In this document: piece by piece, positions 10,634 through 21,350 of the stretch
Layout of the letters: the number at the start of each line of letters is the position of its first letter
Numbering within the stretch: the first letter of the stretch is position 1
From: Lathyrus oleraceus
Taxonomy: Eukaryota > Streptophyta > Magnoliopsida > Fabales > Fabaceae
Length of the DNA: 64,000 nucleotides
Direction of reading: 5' to 3'
Assembly (NCBI RefSeq): GCF_024323335.1
Contig: NC_066581.1
Location: forward strand, 224,341,039 to 224,405,038
Translations under genes and position numbers: made by a program
Notes under the pieces: model-generated
Told to the model about the DNA's origin: nothing
What the model saw: the letters and a program-made list of their open reading frames with translations, nothing else
Database searches by the model: none

Positions 10634-13600
10634 TGTCGCATCCGCGAAAAACAACCGGCGGGCTGAAACAAAAACAACACAGAGCCGCCACCGTGCGTTA
10701 TTTATCCCAAAGAGGGAAAGGAAACGCTCAGAGTAAACCTAGGAAAAAGCATGGTCTCGTGACCAAAGAGAAAGGGTACGGGAGTCGGTTACGCAAGGGG
10801 AAGGTATTAGCACCCCTCACGTCCGTCGTACTCGACGGGATCCACGCTCTAAAAGAAAGAAAAGGTTGCTAAAACAAAACATCACACACACACACACCGA
10901 AGACAACATAGGTGGGGAAAGAGGGGAGAGGGCTCGCTAGGATATCGCATCCTATGCCTACGTATCTCGTATGGAACGAGAATCAGAGCTGCCGTAGTTC
11001 GGCTCACGCATGCCAAACAAGACACACACAAACACAGACAAACCTGGAACCCGAACGCCAATCGCTGGGCTTACATCGGCTTCCGAACCAAACAAACATA
11101 ATCAGGATACGGACAGCCAATCGCTGGGCTTACATCCATATCCTGACACACAAGAAGCTAACAAGCAAACACACACAAAAAGGAAAAAAAGTGCCCGGAG
11201 AGACCTCGCACGGTCTCCTGCCTACGTACCTCATCTGGTATGAGGATCAGGGCGACGTAGTTCCCCTGAAAGGGAAAGAAATTCTAGCCAGAAACAAAGG
11301 GGAGACACACTACTAGGGAGCTATACTCGAGCCTAGTGTTATCATGCATCATTGCCCTATGTTATGGTTTCTATCTACTTGCACAACAGCAAGCTAATCC
11401 TAACCAGGAAAAACAAGCATGCAAGCATAAACAAAGTAAAGCAAACATTTCACATAGCACACACTATATCCAGTCAAGTGAGGCTCAAACAAGGGTGGAC
11501 TGCCGAGGCAAGTCATCTGTACAAGGGTAGAGTTAGCTCTTAACCTTGCCATTGAGAGGCTAAGGTGAAGCTGATGAAAGGTGAGTGAAGATTAGACTTC
11601 ACAGCTCTTATCCCTGGCCAGGGAGAGCCTCAGACAAAGGAACGTGGGTCCAGAATGGAGGGACCCTTCTACGCTCAAGACTCTGACTCGACTGTGCAAC
11701 AACACAAGATCTTGGGTTAATGTCCCAATGCATCGACACAGTGGTGTGAGCAGAGGGACGACTCAACAGAATAACGGGGGATAGATTGCATATCCCTTGG
11801 GTTCCGCCAATTTCCTCATAGAGGTCTTTACCTGCTTGGCACAAAAGTAAACAATCACAAACATCGCCTCTTAAGGAGGACTTCAGACAGTTGCCTGGCT
11901 AAATAACAAGCCAGGTCTTCCAGACTACATGGAGACAAGAGAGTCTACCTCAACTGGTTTATACAACCAAGCAGCAGCACAGCAAGTTCTTAAAGAACTA
12001 AAGCGACTATGGTACCTTATGGATGAAGCAGCTGTTGATCTTGATGTTTCCACGCGTGCAAAGGTGAAACAGATGGAGATTGTTGATGAGGAAGGTGAAT
12101 GGAGAAGCTAGCTTAACTCGATGATGCTCCAAATGCTTGAATCTTCACTTTGCCATTGATGACCTTGCTTTGGACAGTCGTGATTCTTGAAGTTTTGCCA
12201 AGATTTCGATCCAAACAGTTCTTCCTCAAGGTTTATGGAGAGTGAATCCAACAAGAATCATCCAAATTGATGAAGAATTGGTGAAGAAATGTTGAAAAAT
12301 GTGTGTGTAGATTTTGGAGAATTTGAGAGAATTTGATGAAAAAGTTTGTTGCAATCTTGGAGAATGTGACTGTGATTACCAATTCTGTTACAGTTAAGGC
12401 TTTATACCAACTTCTTAATCCATCTCTTAATTACAATTAACAAAATTGGATGAATTAGTGTTAATGTAATTTTAAGTGAAAGTCCAAAAATGACCTTTTC
12501 AAATTGGCAATGTAACAGTACCATGACAGTTCCAACAAGTCATATTTGCTATTTAGAGTGTGTTGGAAGTGGTCTCATGTGCATTGGCCTTGTATTTCTC
12601 AATTTCACTATCTCACACCAAAAATTCAAAAGAATTCACTTAAAAAATGACTTTTTGCCTTGACCATTTTTGATGAATTTTGATTATGCATCATGAAAGT
12701 ACATGTGAAATGGGGTTTGCTCAAAGAAAGATCATCCATTTTGGCCATTCCATGTGAAAGTTATGCCACTTTAATTTTAGGCATTTTTGGAAAATGAATG
12801 GACCATATCTTGCTAACCACACATGGGAAATTCAAGTTCTTGGACTTTTTGGAAAGGTGAGAGCAAGATCTACAACTTTCATGTTGAATAAAATTTCATT
12901 TGAAGCTTATTTGGACATGTAATTTTGAGGTGAAAAACTTTCCCTTTTTGGAAACTTTCATTACAAGTCACTTTCCATTTTTGGAAAGTTTTCTCCTGAC
13001 TTTATTTTCTTCATTCTTGAGGTTTGAAATGTCAAATGAAACTTGTTTAGACATGAATGAAGTGTATCCAACTCTCTCCCACCTCCAAATCCATAAAATC
13101 AAGCACAGTTGACCACAGTTGACTTTTTCAACTGATAGATGAATTTGGCAATGCACTGATCAAGCTGAGCCCCAAAATCCTGATGAAATGGCTCAATGAT
13201 GAAACCCTAGCCTTCATAAGTTCAATATAATCACATGATGATCCCCATATCCATTATAGACCCCATCTCCTTGCCATGCCCTGATTGGCCCAATGCAGAT
13301 GATTAGGGTTGACCAGTGGTCAAAACCCTAATCTCAAGGTATCTGATCAATCTCTTGAATCCTCTGGATGATAACAAATCCATGATGATGATGATGTATT
13401 ATTTCAACCAAGATAAAGATCAATCTCCTTGAGAATCATAAAACCCTAATTTGTATCACCACATCCTCAGATAGTTAGTGACCAGTCCAATGAAACCCTA
13501 GCTTGCATCATCAACCTCTTCATCTTCTGATCAATACTTAGGAGGATGACTTGCACAATGTAACCACATGATATGCAATTATGCAATGCCTAATGACCTA

Positions 13601-13662
13601 AAAATGCAATGCAACATGTTAAGCTGGTCCCAAGAGAGGAGGGCAAATTTTGAGGTGTTACA
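10634..13662 (-). repeat. Shared Ogre LTR (5' LTR of unit A, 3' LTR of unit B)
   Basis: 3,029 bp bounded by TGT...ACA; on the minus strand it begins TGTAACACC. A primer site lies 2 bp beyond its left edge and a polypurine tract abuts its right edge, so both boundaries are fixed. A minus-strand TATA box at 12400-12406 would put U3 at about 1.25 kb and R plus U5 at about 1.75 kb. Inside the R/U5 part are two pairs of covarying hairpin modules (10938-11260). No gene lies inside; short open frames here are not supported by the element's biology. Confidence 0.93.
12400..12406 (-). promoter_or_regulatory. Putative LTR TATA box (unit A)
   Basis: TATAAAG on the minus strand, about 1,256 bp inside the LTR. 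It is the best TATA match in the U3 half. Transcription would start about 30 bp downstream, near 12370. Position and orientation fit an LTR promoter; the start site is inferred. Confidence 0.5.
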
Positions 13663-13680
13663 GCTGCCCCTATTCACTCC
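13663..13680 (-). promoter_or_regulatory. Polypurine tract of unit B
   Basis: The minus strand reads GGAGTGAATAGGGGCAGC directly before the LTR start TGTAACACC. It is the plus-strand DNA synthesis primer and fixes the LTR outer edge at 13662. Confidence 0.8.
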
Positions 13681-13980
13681 ACTGTGAACCTGTCGATATG
13701 AATAGCCTCGGCTTTCAGATGATCAGGATGAAGAGTGATTGAATACCAAGAACAGACGAACAATTTGCGCTCTGATGGGAAAATAATTAACAACGCCTGT
13801 CAGAATCGACGAAGAACACAATCTTGAAGAAAAAATCCGTCTGGAACGGAGAAAGTCGGCCTGATCACCGAAACAACAACGTCGACCTGGACACCAAAAT
13901 AAATGGTAACGCAGGGATAACCATGGCCTGAACACCACATCCGCTGGGGATTATTATTACTCTTCTTTTTTGCTTTTCTT

Positions 13981-14560
13981 GAACCCCGAAATTTTTCTGA
14001 TAATTTCTCTTCACCCTTTTTATTTTCTTGAACCCCGAAATTTTCTTTCGCGCAAATGATCCCCGATCACTGCATTTGAACCCCGTTCTCCTGTTTGCCA
14101 AAATAATGAACCCCATTCTCCATTTTGAACCCCAGTCGCCTGACGATAACTCGTGATCGCCAATGTGAACCCCGTCCTCCAGAAAACACCTCGTGTCTCC
14201 TTTTCTCCATTTGAACCCCGCTCTCCAGAAAATGCCTCAACACTTCCTTTTCTCCATTTGAACCCCGCTCTCCCACTTCTTGTGATAATTCCGCTGGCAA
14301 CATCGGAAATAACACCAAACCACTCTGAGGGCGACATATCAGAGGGTAAACCTTCACAAAAGGAAGGTAACATGTGCATCTCTTCTTCAGAAGACACCCC
14401 TAACGACCTCTGTTGGACTCAGCCAAAGTCTAAGGTGACACATGAACAGAAGATAATCCTAAGGACCTCATCCTGGATATAATTTTCATCTCCAATCTCC
14501 ATATGAACCCCGCTCTCCAGAAAACGTCACAACATTTCCCTTTCTCCGTTTGGACCCCGA
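13981..14560. repeat. GAACCCC-type degenerate repeat cluster in Ogre 3' UTR
   Basis: GAACCCC followed by variants of GCTCTCC recurs at about 13981, 14030, 14078, 14108, 14127, 14167, 14213, 14260 and 14504, with a GGACCCC variant near 14552. Intervals are 19-50 bp in the dense part. Several copies share the preceding segment TTTTCTCCATTT. Short open frames here only reflect the repeats. Confidence 0.75.
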
Positions 14561-14989
14561 TAGTCGCGCTGATCGCGTAACATCCTTTGATTTCATTTCC
14601 ATCTCCGTCCGACGGAAAAATTTCCTCCAGTATCGCACTACTGGGAAATACCTTTGATTAAATCATGAGGCTAAACTCCTCGGAGTAACACCTACCAACT
14701 GCTGTCTCGCACGACAGAAACCTCCTCCAGTATCGCACTACTGGGGAATATTGCGGATCTAACATCATGATGCTAAACTCCTCGGAATAACATCTTCACC
14801 TTCGGGCAAAACCACTTCTCAAACAGTAACCACGGCCTGAGACTAGCTTATGCTTGTAATGATGCATGATTGATTTTTCTGCGTAATGCTCCATAACTAT
14901 GGAAATGCTACGCGATTTATTATGCAATATGCCATGCTATTTTTATTCTACATGATGAATGCATAAAAAGTATCCCCCTCGGGGACTCT

Positions 14990-15420
14990 TCTGGGGAGCA
15001 CGAGACACTCCGTTGAGGAACTCGTCAATACTCCGATCTCCACCCCGCTGGGGAATAGCACTGCTGCTGCTGGGAAAAGGTAACCCTTGCTGGGGAAGAA
15101 CCTCCTTTGCACCCAATCCGCTCGGGAAACTGCTGGGGATAAGAACCACCAACACTCTGTGGGGATACACCAGTCTTTACTAGCTGGGGATATCAATCCC
15201 GACTCTGCTTGGAGAACCCTCACAAATACCTGACGACTTCACTGGGGAAATGCTCACAGATAGCCCTGCTGGGGAAACAGCAACCTCCAGGCCTGGCGAC
15301 TGGGGAAGCATCGATCTGACACCTGCTGGGGATAACGATCCTGACCCTGCTAGGGTAACCACAGACCTTGGATCTGCTGGGGATTTGGTCTTCCTGACTC
15401 TGCTTGGGGATATACATCCC
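14990..15420. repeat. GCTGGGGA-type degenerate repeat cluster in Ogre 3' UTR
   Basis: About 14 copies of CTGGGGA/CTGGGGAT or close variants spaced roughly 20-55 bp, for example near 15047, 15091, 15132, 15183, 15268, 15325 and 15376. Spacers differ, so this is a diverged array and not a fresh satellite. Confidence 0.7.
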
Positions 15421-16404
15421 GACTCGTCTGGACCTTTTCTGCTCCATCATCTTGTACTCCCACCCGCTCCGCGCTCGACGGAAAGCGGACTCCTGGGGAC
15501 TATACAGACTTTTCAATTTTCCGACTTTGAAGAGTCTTCTTGATTAATTCCAAGGATCGTCGTACGTCCTGCGTCGTCTTCTCGTCATTCCTCTGTTCAT
15601 TCGTCCCTGATTGGACTCCATGGGGATTTGTCTCGTCAAAAACTCCCACATCACCACCTGCAAGTGAGTGAAAACATCTAACAGTTCCTGCAAAAGAGAT
15701 CGTTAGATAAAACCATGCCCCAGGCGTGTCAAGATTTCAACACTTGGGTCACTCAACCTTCCGAATAAGATTTCAAGCTTTCAATCTTATAAACATGCAT
15801 TGGAAGGGACCTGTACGTCTTAAAATGCAAGATTCTTTATCAAAAATAATCGGATGTTTTTGCAATCAAAGCGGTAATGAAAGACAAAAACAAAAATTAT
15901 TTGACTGAATATGCATTTTATTGATTGAAAAAGTGTGGCTCAAATTGAGCAATACAAAGGAAGCAATTCCTGAAAAGAGGTAATTGCGCACAAAAGGAAA
16001 AATCTATCCTAATGGCAATGTGAAACCCGTGATCTCATCGAGTTCCAACTCAGTTACACCCCATATGTCCTCAGACTCTCCGTGCTTTCTGCCTTCTGAA
16101 TAAGACGATTCCAACTGATCCCTACCGGGTATTATCCATGATGCTTTAACCAAAGCGCGAACAATCATGCCAGACGCAGTCATTCGTTTCAATCCCTCTT
16201 TTGCCTGGACCGCCCTTTCGGGTTTTCAGTCCACCGGGATACCCCTTTTTGCCCAAGTCGCCTTTTCAGGTTTTCGACTTGCCGGGTGTACATCTTTTCA
16301 TTCATATCCCTAATTTTTGCCCGAACCTTTCTTTCTGTTTTTTGGTTCGCCGGGATGCCCATTTTTGCCTGGACTATTTTATTCTTTTCGTCCAGCGGGT
16401 CTCT

Positions 16405-19400
16405 TTATACGAAGTATTTTTTAACTGCGTCCGCATTCACAGGGGATGGAAAATCTTCACCATCCATGGTCGTTAACAACAAGGCTCCACCAGAGAAGAC
16501 CTTCTTGACCACGAATGGACCTTCATAATTCGGTGTCCATTTGCCCCTTCGATCGTTTTGAGGAGGAAGGATCCTTTTCAGCACCATATCACCCACGTGA
16601 TATACCCGAGGTCGTACCCTTTTGTCAAAAGCACGCTTCATCCGCTGTTGGTACAACTGCCCATGACAGATGGCTGCCAGCCTCTTTTCCTCAATCAGGC
16701 TCAATTCCTCGTACCGGGTTCTTACCCATTCAGCCTCTTGCAATTTCACGTCCATCAGGACTCTCAAAGAGGGAATCTGAACCTCAACCGGTAGCACGAC
16801 TTCCATTCCATATACCAATGAGAAAGGAGTTGCCCCAGTAGATGTACGCACCGATGTTCGATACCCATGCAATGCAAACGGCAACATCTCATGCCAGTCT
16901 TTATAGGTCACCACCATTTTTTGCACAATCTTCTTTATGTTCTTGTTGGCTGCCTCAACCGCCCCATTCATCTTCGGACGATAGGGAGAAGAATTGTGAT
17001 GCTCAATCTTGAATTCCCGGCACAGCTCTGCCATCATCTTATTGTTCAAATTAGAACCATTATCAGTAATGATTCTCTCGGGAACCCCATATCGACAAAT
17101 GATGTCTCTCTTGAGAAATCGGGCAACGACCTGCTTTGTCACGTTCGTATAAGAGGCTGCTTCGACCCACTTGGTGAAGTAATCAATAGCCACTAATATG
17201 AACCGATGCCCATTCGAAGCCGTAGGCTCAATCTTTCCAATCATATCAATGCCCCACATAGCAAACGACCATGGAGACGACATTAAGCTCAGCGGATTTG
17301 GAGGCACATGCACCTTGTCAGCATAAATCTGGCATTTATGACACTTCCGCACGAAATTGAAACATTGGGCCTCCATTGTCATCCAATAATATCCTGCCCT
17401 CAGCAGCTTCTTTACCATTGCATTCCCACTAGCATGGGTACCGAACGATCCTTCGTGAACCTCTTTCATCAATTGGCTTGCCTCTCTATCATCAACACAT
17501 CTAAGCAAGACCCAATCAAAATTCCTCTTGTACAGAACCCCATCCTTATTCAAGTAGAACACCATGGCCAACCTCCGCAGAGTCTTTCGGTCCTTTTTCG
17601 ATGCTCCCTCAGGATATTCTTGAGTCTCTAGATAGCGCTTGATATCGTAATACCACGGCTTCTCATCATCAGACGCTGTATCAACAGCAAACACATAAGC
17701 CGGTCTATCCAGACGACCTACCTCCACGCTGGGGAATTGATTCCACCATTGCACTTTAATCAAGGCAGCCAGTGTAGCCAAAGTATCTGCCAAAGGATTC
17801 TCCTCTCTGGGCACATGATGCATCTTCACCTTGGTGAAAAACGTCAACAATCTCCTCGTATAATCTCGATACGGCACTAAATGAGATTGATGCGTATACC
17901 ATTTTCCGTTAACTTGATTTACCACCAGAGATGAATCTCCATATATGACAAGGTTCTTGATCCTCAAATCAATCGCCTCCTTAATCCCCAATATGCAAGC
18001 TTCATATTCAGCCACGTTGTTGGTGCACTCAAATGTTAGCCGGGCAGCAAAACGAATGTGGGATTCTTTCGGCGTAACCAAAACAGCACCAACACCGCTA
18101 CCATTCACGTTAACGGCCCCATCAAACATCAGAATCCATTCGGATTCAGGGTCAGGCCCCTCCTCCGGGATTGGTTCCTCGCAATCTTTCGATTTGAGAA
18201 ACATGATGTCCTCATCAGGGAATTCAAACTTCATCGGTTGATAATCATCAATGGGTTGCTGGGCGAGGTAATCAGACAATACACTCCCCTTGATCGCTTT
18301 CTGAGAGGTATACTGTATATCATATTCTGTCAAAATCATTTTCCACCTCGCAACCCGTCCGGTCAATGCTGGCTTCTCGAAAATGTACTTGATTGGATCC
18401 ATCTTGGAAATCAACAAAGTGGTATGAACCAGCATATACTGCCTCAGTCGGCGAGCAGCCCAGACCAAAGCACAGCAAGTTTTCTCGAGCAGTGAATATC
18501 TTGTTTCACAGTCGGTAAACTTTTTGCTAAGGTAGTATATGGCATGCTCTTTTCGACCAGACTCGTCATGCTGCCCCAATACACACCCCATAGACCCCTC
18601 GAGGACTGTCAGATACAGAATTAACGGTCTTCCCTCCACAGGAGGCATCAGAATCGGAGGCTCCTGCAAATATTCTTTTATTTTTTCAAATGCCGCTTGG
18701 CAATCATTATTCCACCTGACCGTTTGATCTTTTCTCAACAACTTGAATATTGGTTCACACGTGGCTGTTAGGTGAGATATGAACCGTGAAATGTAGTTCA
18801 ATCTACCTAAGAAACCACGAACCTCCTTCTCTGTTCTCGGTTCAGGCATTTCTCTTATTGCTTTCACTTTAGCAGGATCAACCTCAATTCCTTTCTCACT
18901 TACTATGAACCCCAACAATTTACCGGACCGCACTTCGAACGTGCACTTATTCGGATTCAACCTCAGTCTGAACTGTCTCAGCCGGTCGAACAACTTGGCC
19001 AGATCTACCAAATGCCCCTCTTCTGTTTGGGACTTTGCTATCATGTCATCAACATAGCATTCAATTTCATGATGAATCATATCATGAAACAAAGTCACCA
19101 TGGCCCTCTGATAAGTAGCACCGGCGTTCTTGAGACCAAATGGCATCACCTTGTAACAAAAGGTACCCCACGGTGTAATGAACGTTGTTTTCTCCATATC
19201 ATCTGGCGACATTTTGATTTGATTATAGCCAGAAAAGCCATCCATGAAGGAAAACACCGAGAATTGAGCTGTATTATCTACCAACACATCAATGTGAGGT
19301 AGTGGAAAATCATCCTTCGGACTAGCTCTGTTCAGATCTCGGTAGTCCATACACATTCTCACCTTCCCATCCTTCTTCGGGACTGGCACGATGTTTGCAA

Positions 19401-20019
19401 CCCACGGCGGATAATTAGTGACAGCAAGGAAACCAGCATCCCATTGCTTTTGCACTTCTTCTTTGATTTTCATCGCCATGTCAGGTCGAGTCCTGCGCAA
19501 CTTCTGCTTCACTGGAGGACAATCTGTTCTCAACGGTAGCTTATGCACAACAATATAGGTATCCAACCCTGGCATATCTTGATAAGACCAGGCAAAGATG
19601 TCGACATACTCTTTTAACAATGCTACCATTCTGCTCTTGACACTTTCCTCCAAAGCAGCCCCGATTTTCACTTCTTTCTTGACCTCGTCGGTACCCAGAT
19701 TCACTACCTCAATCTGCTCTTCATGCGGCTGAATCACCTTCTCCTCTTGTTTTAACAACCTGGCTAATTCCCCTGGCAGTTCACAATCTTCTTCGTCTTC
19801 TTCTTCAGCAAGATAGATTGGATTGTCGAAGTCATACGAGGGTGTAACAGGATTGTTATCAATGAGATCCGGAGAGATATCGCATCTGCATGAATGTGGA
19901 TTCATGCATTGCTTTAGAACCGGTGTGAGACAAATCGACAAAAAGAAAAATGAAAACATTGCCATTTTTATTTTGTTTTTATTTTTAAACTGTAAAAATA
20001 AATGAAAAACAGGGAACAC
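16405..20019 (-). CDS. pol: RT, RNase H, second (archaeal-type) RNase H and integrase (unit B)
   Basis: 1,204 codons, intact. The first 45 or so residues are probably intron; the coding exon likely starts at 19885. Order: a linker, reverse transcriptase with YVDD (19045-19056), the native RNase H, then a second RNase H of the type acquired by the Tat lineage (FDGAVNVNGSG...GDSSLVVNQVNG), then an HHCC zinc finger and an integrase core with its Asp, Asp and Glu present (GIDMIG, ITDNGSN, AVEAAN). A short C-terminal domain ends at 16405. All catalytic residues I can place are present, so this is the best candidate for an active pol in the window. No chromodomain is seen, as expected for Ogre. Confidence 0.92.
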   Translation of the reverse strand: MFPVFHLFLQFKNKNKIKMAMFSFFFLSICLTPVLKQCMNPHSCRCDISPDLIDNNPVTPSYDFDNPIYLAEEEDEEDCELPGELARLLKQEEKVIQPHEEQIEVVNLGTDEVKKEVKIGAALEESVKSRMVALLKEYVDIFAWSYQDMPGLDTYIVVHKLPLRTDCPPVKQKLRRTRPDMAMKIKEEVQKQWDAGFLAVTNYPPWVANIVPVPKKDGKVRMCMDYRDLNRASPKDDFPLPHIDVLVDNTAQFSVFSFMDGFSGYNQIKMSPDDMEKTTFITPWGTFCYKVMPFGLKNAGATYQRAMVTLFHDMIHHEIECYVDDMIAKSQTEEGHLVDLAKLFDRLRQFRLRLNPNKCTFEVRSGKLLGFIVSEKGIEVDPAKVKAIREMPEPRTEKEVRGFLGRLNYISRFISHLTATCEPIFKLLRKDQTVRWNNDCQAAFEKIKEYLQEPPILMPPVEGRPLILYLTVLEGSMGCVLGQHDESGRKEHAIYYLSKKFTDCETRYSLLEKTCCALVWAARRLRQYMLVHTTLLISKMDPIKYIFEKPALTGRVARWKMILTEYDIQYTSQKAIKGSVLSDYLAQQPIDDYQPMKFEFPDEDIMFLKSKDCEEPIPEEGPDPESEWILMFDGAVNVNGSGVGAVLVTPKESHIRFAARLTFECTNNVAEYEACILGIKEAIDLRIKNLVIYGDSSLVVNQVNGKWYTHQSHLVPYRDYTRRLLTFFTKVKMHHVPREENPLADTLATLAALIKVQWWNQFPSVEVGRLDRPAYVFAVDTASDDEKPWYYDIKRYLETQEYPEGASKKDRKTLRRLAMVFYLNKDGVLYKRNFDWVLLRCVDDREASQLMKEVHEGSFGTHASGNAMVKKLLRAGYYWMTMEAQCFNFVRKCHKCQIYADKVHVPPNPLSLMSSPWSFAMWGIDMIGKIEPTASNGHRFILVAIDYFTKWVEAASYTNVTKQVVARFLKRDIICRYGVPERIITDNGSNLNNKMMAELCREFKIEHHNSSPYRPKMNGAVEAANKNIKKIVQKMVVTYKDWHEMLPFALHGYRTSVRTSTGATPFSLVYGMEVVLPVEVQIPSLRVLMDVKLQEAEWVRTRYEELSLIEEKRLAAICHGQLYQQRMKRAFDKRVRPRVYHVGDMVLKRILPPQNDRRGKWTPNYEGPFVVKKVFSGGALLLTTMDGEDFPSPVNADAVKKYFV

Positions 20020-20161
20020 CGCTTTTAACTGAAAAACATCCTTTTATTAATGATGCGAATTTGCAAATTTAAACATGAGGTGGCCCTTACAATGAACCAT
20101 TACGTGTCGGGCAACACATATGGCTTTCATGCATATAAAATCAAAACAGGAAAAATATTAC
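19886..20161 (-). other. Proposed 276 bp intron between protease and RT (unit B)
   Basis: On the minus strand the donor GTAATA lies at the last protease codon and the acceptor ATGCAG ends at 19886. Removing it deletes the protease stop (20158-20160) and keeps the reading frame, splitting a Glu codon 2+1. An intron at this place is a known Ogre feature. A rival acceptor, TTTTTACAG near 19990, is more pyrimidine-rich. Confidence 0.65.
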
Positions 20162-21330
20162 TCTTCCAGCAGAGTGACCCGGATGATCTTTTCAGCCTTC
20201 CAGTTTTGGATTCCCATCCCTGGTGTGCACGGCTTTATCCACCGGTCCATGTCACAGTCACTATCAGCGTCGTCACTCATCATGCAGATGTGATCCGGAT
20301 CCAGCATTCCGGCACTAGTGAAGGTGACCGACGTACGACGTCCTCTGCCTTGTCCCACCGAGCCTCTGCCTGGTTGATACCGCACTCCGAAGCGGTCTTT
20401 CTTTGCGGAGATATCCATGATCCTGCCCCAACCAGGAGCCTCTCCATTCTTCACCACCTCAGCGGCCTGCTTGTACGAAGCAATGGACGGTTTCTCTTCC
20501 TCCTTGGCAAATAGAGCATTCTCCACCTTAACGGTTTCAAAAGCTTGACTTGGCGTCTCCCATATTTCGCCATCCATCTCAACGTATTTGAATGAGGACA
20601 GGTGGCTGACAAAGATGTCCTCTTCTCCGCACACAGTGACAACCTGTCCTTCCCAGATATATTTCAACTTTTGATGTAAAGTCGAGGTCACTGCCCCAGC
20701 AGCATGAATCCACGGCCTACCCAACAAGCAACTGTATGCCGGCTGGATATCCATGACGTAGAAAGTCGACTTGAACACCTCTGGGCCAATCTTCACTGGC
20801 AGCCCAACCTCTTCGAACACGGCCCGCTTCGACCCATCAAACGCCCGCACAATCAAATCAGTCGGAGTCAGAATCAGCCCATCACAATTAAGCTTAGCCA
20901 GAGCCTTCTTCGGCAACACATTCAATGAGGAGCCGATATCAACCAGCACATGCGAAAGCACGGCCCCTTTACATTCCATTGCTATGTGTAGCGCCCGATT
21001 GTGATTCCTCCCATCCACAGTCAGGTCCATGTCAGTAAATCCCAACCCATGGCTGGCATGCACATTAGACACGACCGTTTCCAACTGATTAATGGTTATC
21101 TCTTGAGGAACATAGGCTTTCTTTAAAATTTTCAACAGAGCCTCTCTATGCCCCTCAGAGCTTAACAGCAAAGACAGAATCGATATTTTGGAGGGAGTCT
21201 GCTGCAGATGATCTACCAACTTGTACTCAGACTTCTTGATGATCCTTAAGAATTCCTCTGCATCATCATCAAGCTTCTCTTCCGACCCAACCGGCACCGG
21301 TGTCACTACTAGAGTACCATCATTCATCAC
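20158..21330 (-). CDS. pro: Aspartic protease region (unit B)
   Basis: 390 codons from the first in-frame Met; the frame is open further upstream into the slippery run, so the Met is probably not the true start. The retropepsin motif lies near residue 130 (LVDIGSSLNVLP): the usual Asp-Thr/Ser-Gly reads Asp-Ile-Gly, coded at about 20935-20940. A second conserved segment (YSCLLGRPWIH, near residue 200) fits the C-terminal strand of retroviral-type proteases. The frame stops at 20158; a proposed intron (19886-20161) removes this stop and continues into pol in phase. Whether Ile is tolerated in the active-site loop is unknown. Confidence 0.8.
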   Translation of the reverse strand: MMNDGTLVVTPVPVGSEEKLDDDAEEFLRIIKKSEYKLVDHLQQTPSKISILSLLLSSEGHREALLKILKKAYVPQEITINQLETVVSNVHASHGLGFTDMDLTVDGRNHNRALHIAMECKGAVLSHVLVDIGSSLNVLPKKALAKLNCDGLILTPTDLIVRAFDGSKRAVFEEVGLPVKIGPEVFKSTFYVMDIQPAYSCLLGRPWIHAAGAVTSTLHQKLKYIWEGQVVTVCGEEDIFVSHLSSFKYVEMDGEIWETPSQAFETVKVENALFAKEEEKPSIASYKQAAEVVKNGEAPGWGRIMDISAKKDRFGVRYQPGRGSVGQGRGRRTSVTFTSAGMLDPDHICMMSDDADSDCDMDRWIKPCTPGMGIQNWKAEKIIRVTLLEE

Positions 21331-21350
21331 TGCTTTCCCTTTCGCCCTGG

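Larger units (their letters stand above)
1..13662 (-). mobile_element. Ogre-like retrotransposon unit A, 3' end outside the window, sharing an LTR with unit B
   Basis: Positions 1-13662 repeat 16107-29769 at roughly 99.5% identity, with one 1 bp indel near 135 (three C here, four in unit B). The LTR at 10634-13662 serves both as 5' LTR of this unit and 3' LTR of unit B, giving LTR-internal-LTR-internal. The 3' LTR of this unit would lie left of base 1. Two nonsense substitutions separate it from unit B: one in gag (6608) and one in pol (3296). It therefore looks non-autonomous, though ORF1 and protease stay open. Confidence 0.92.
13681..16404 (-). other. Long 3' UTR of unit B
   Basis: About 2.7 kb between the pol stop and the polypurine tract, with no credible gene. 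It holds two dispersed repeat families (13981-14560 and 14990-15420). Long repeat-rich 3' UTRs between pol and LTR are known for Ogre relatives and can seed satellite DNA. Confidence 0.8.

Noticed and set aside
10633..11530. Plus-strand open frames inside the Ogre LTR (for example 10633-10872 and 10912-11316)
   Set aside because: They lie antisense in an LTR with fixed boundaries and show repeat-derived, low-complexity residues.
14020..14397. Minus-strand 125 codon frame in the Ogre 3' UTR
   Set aside because: Its residues merely translate the GAACCCC repeats; no family resemblance.
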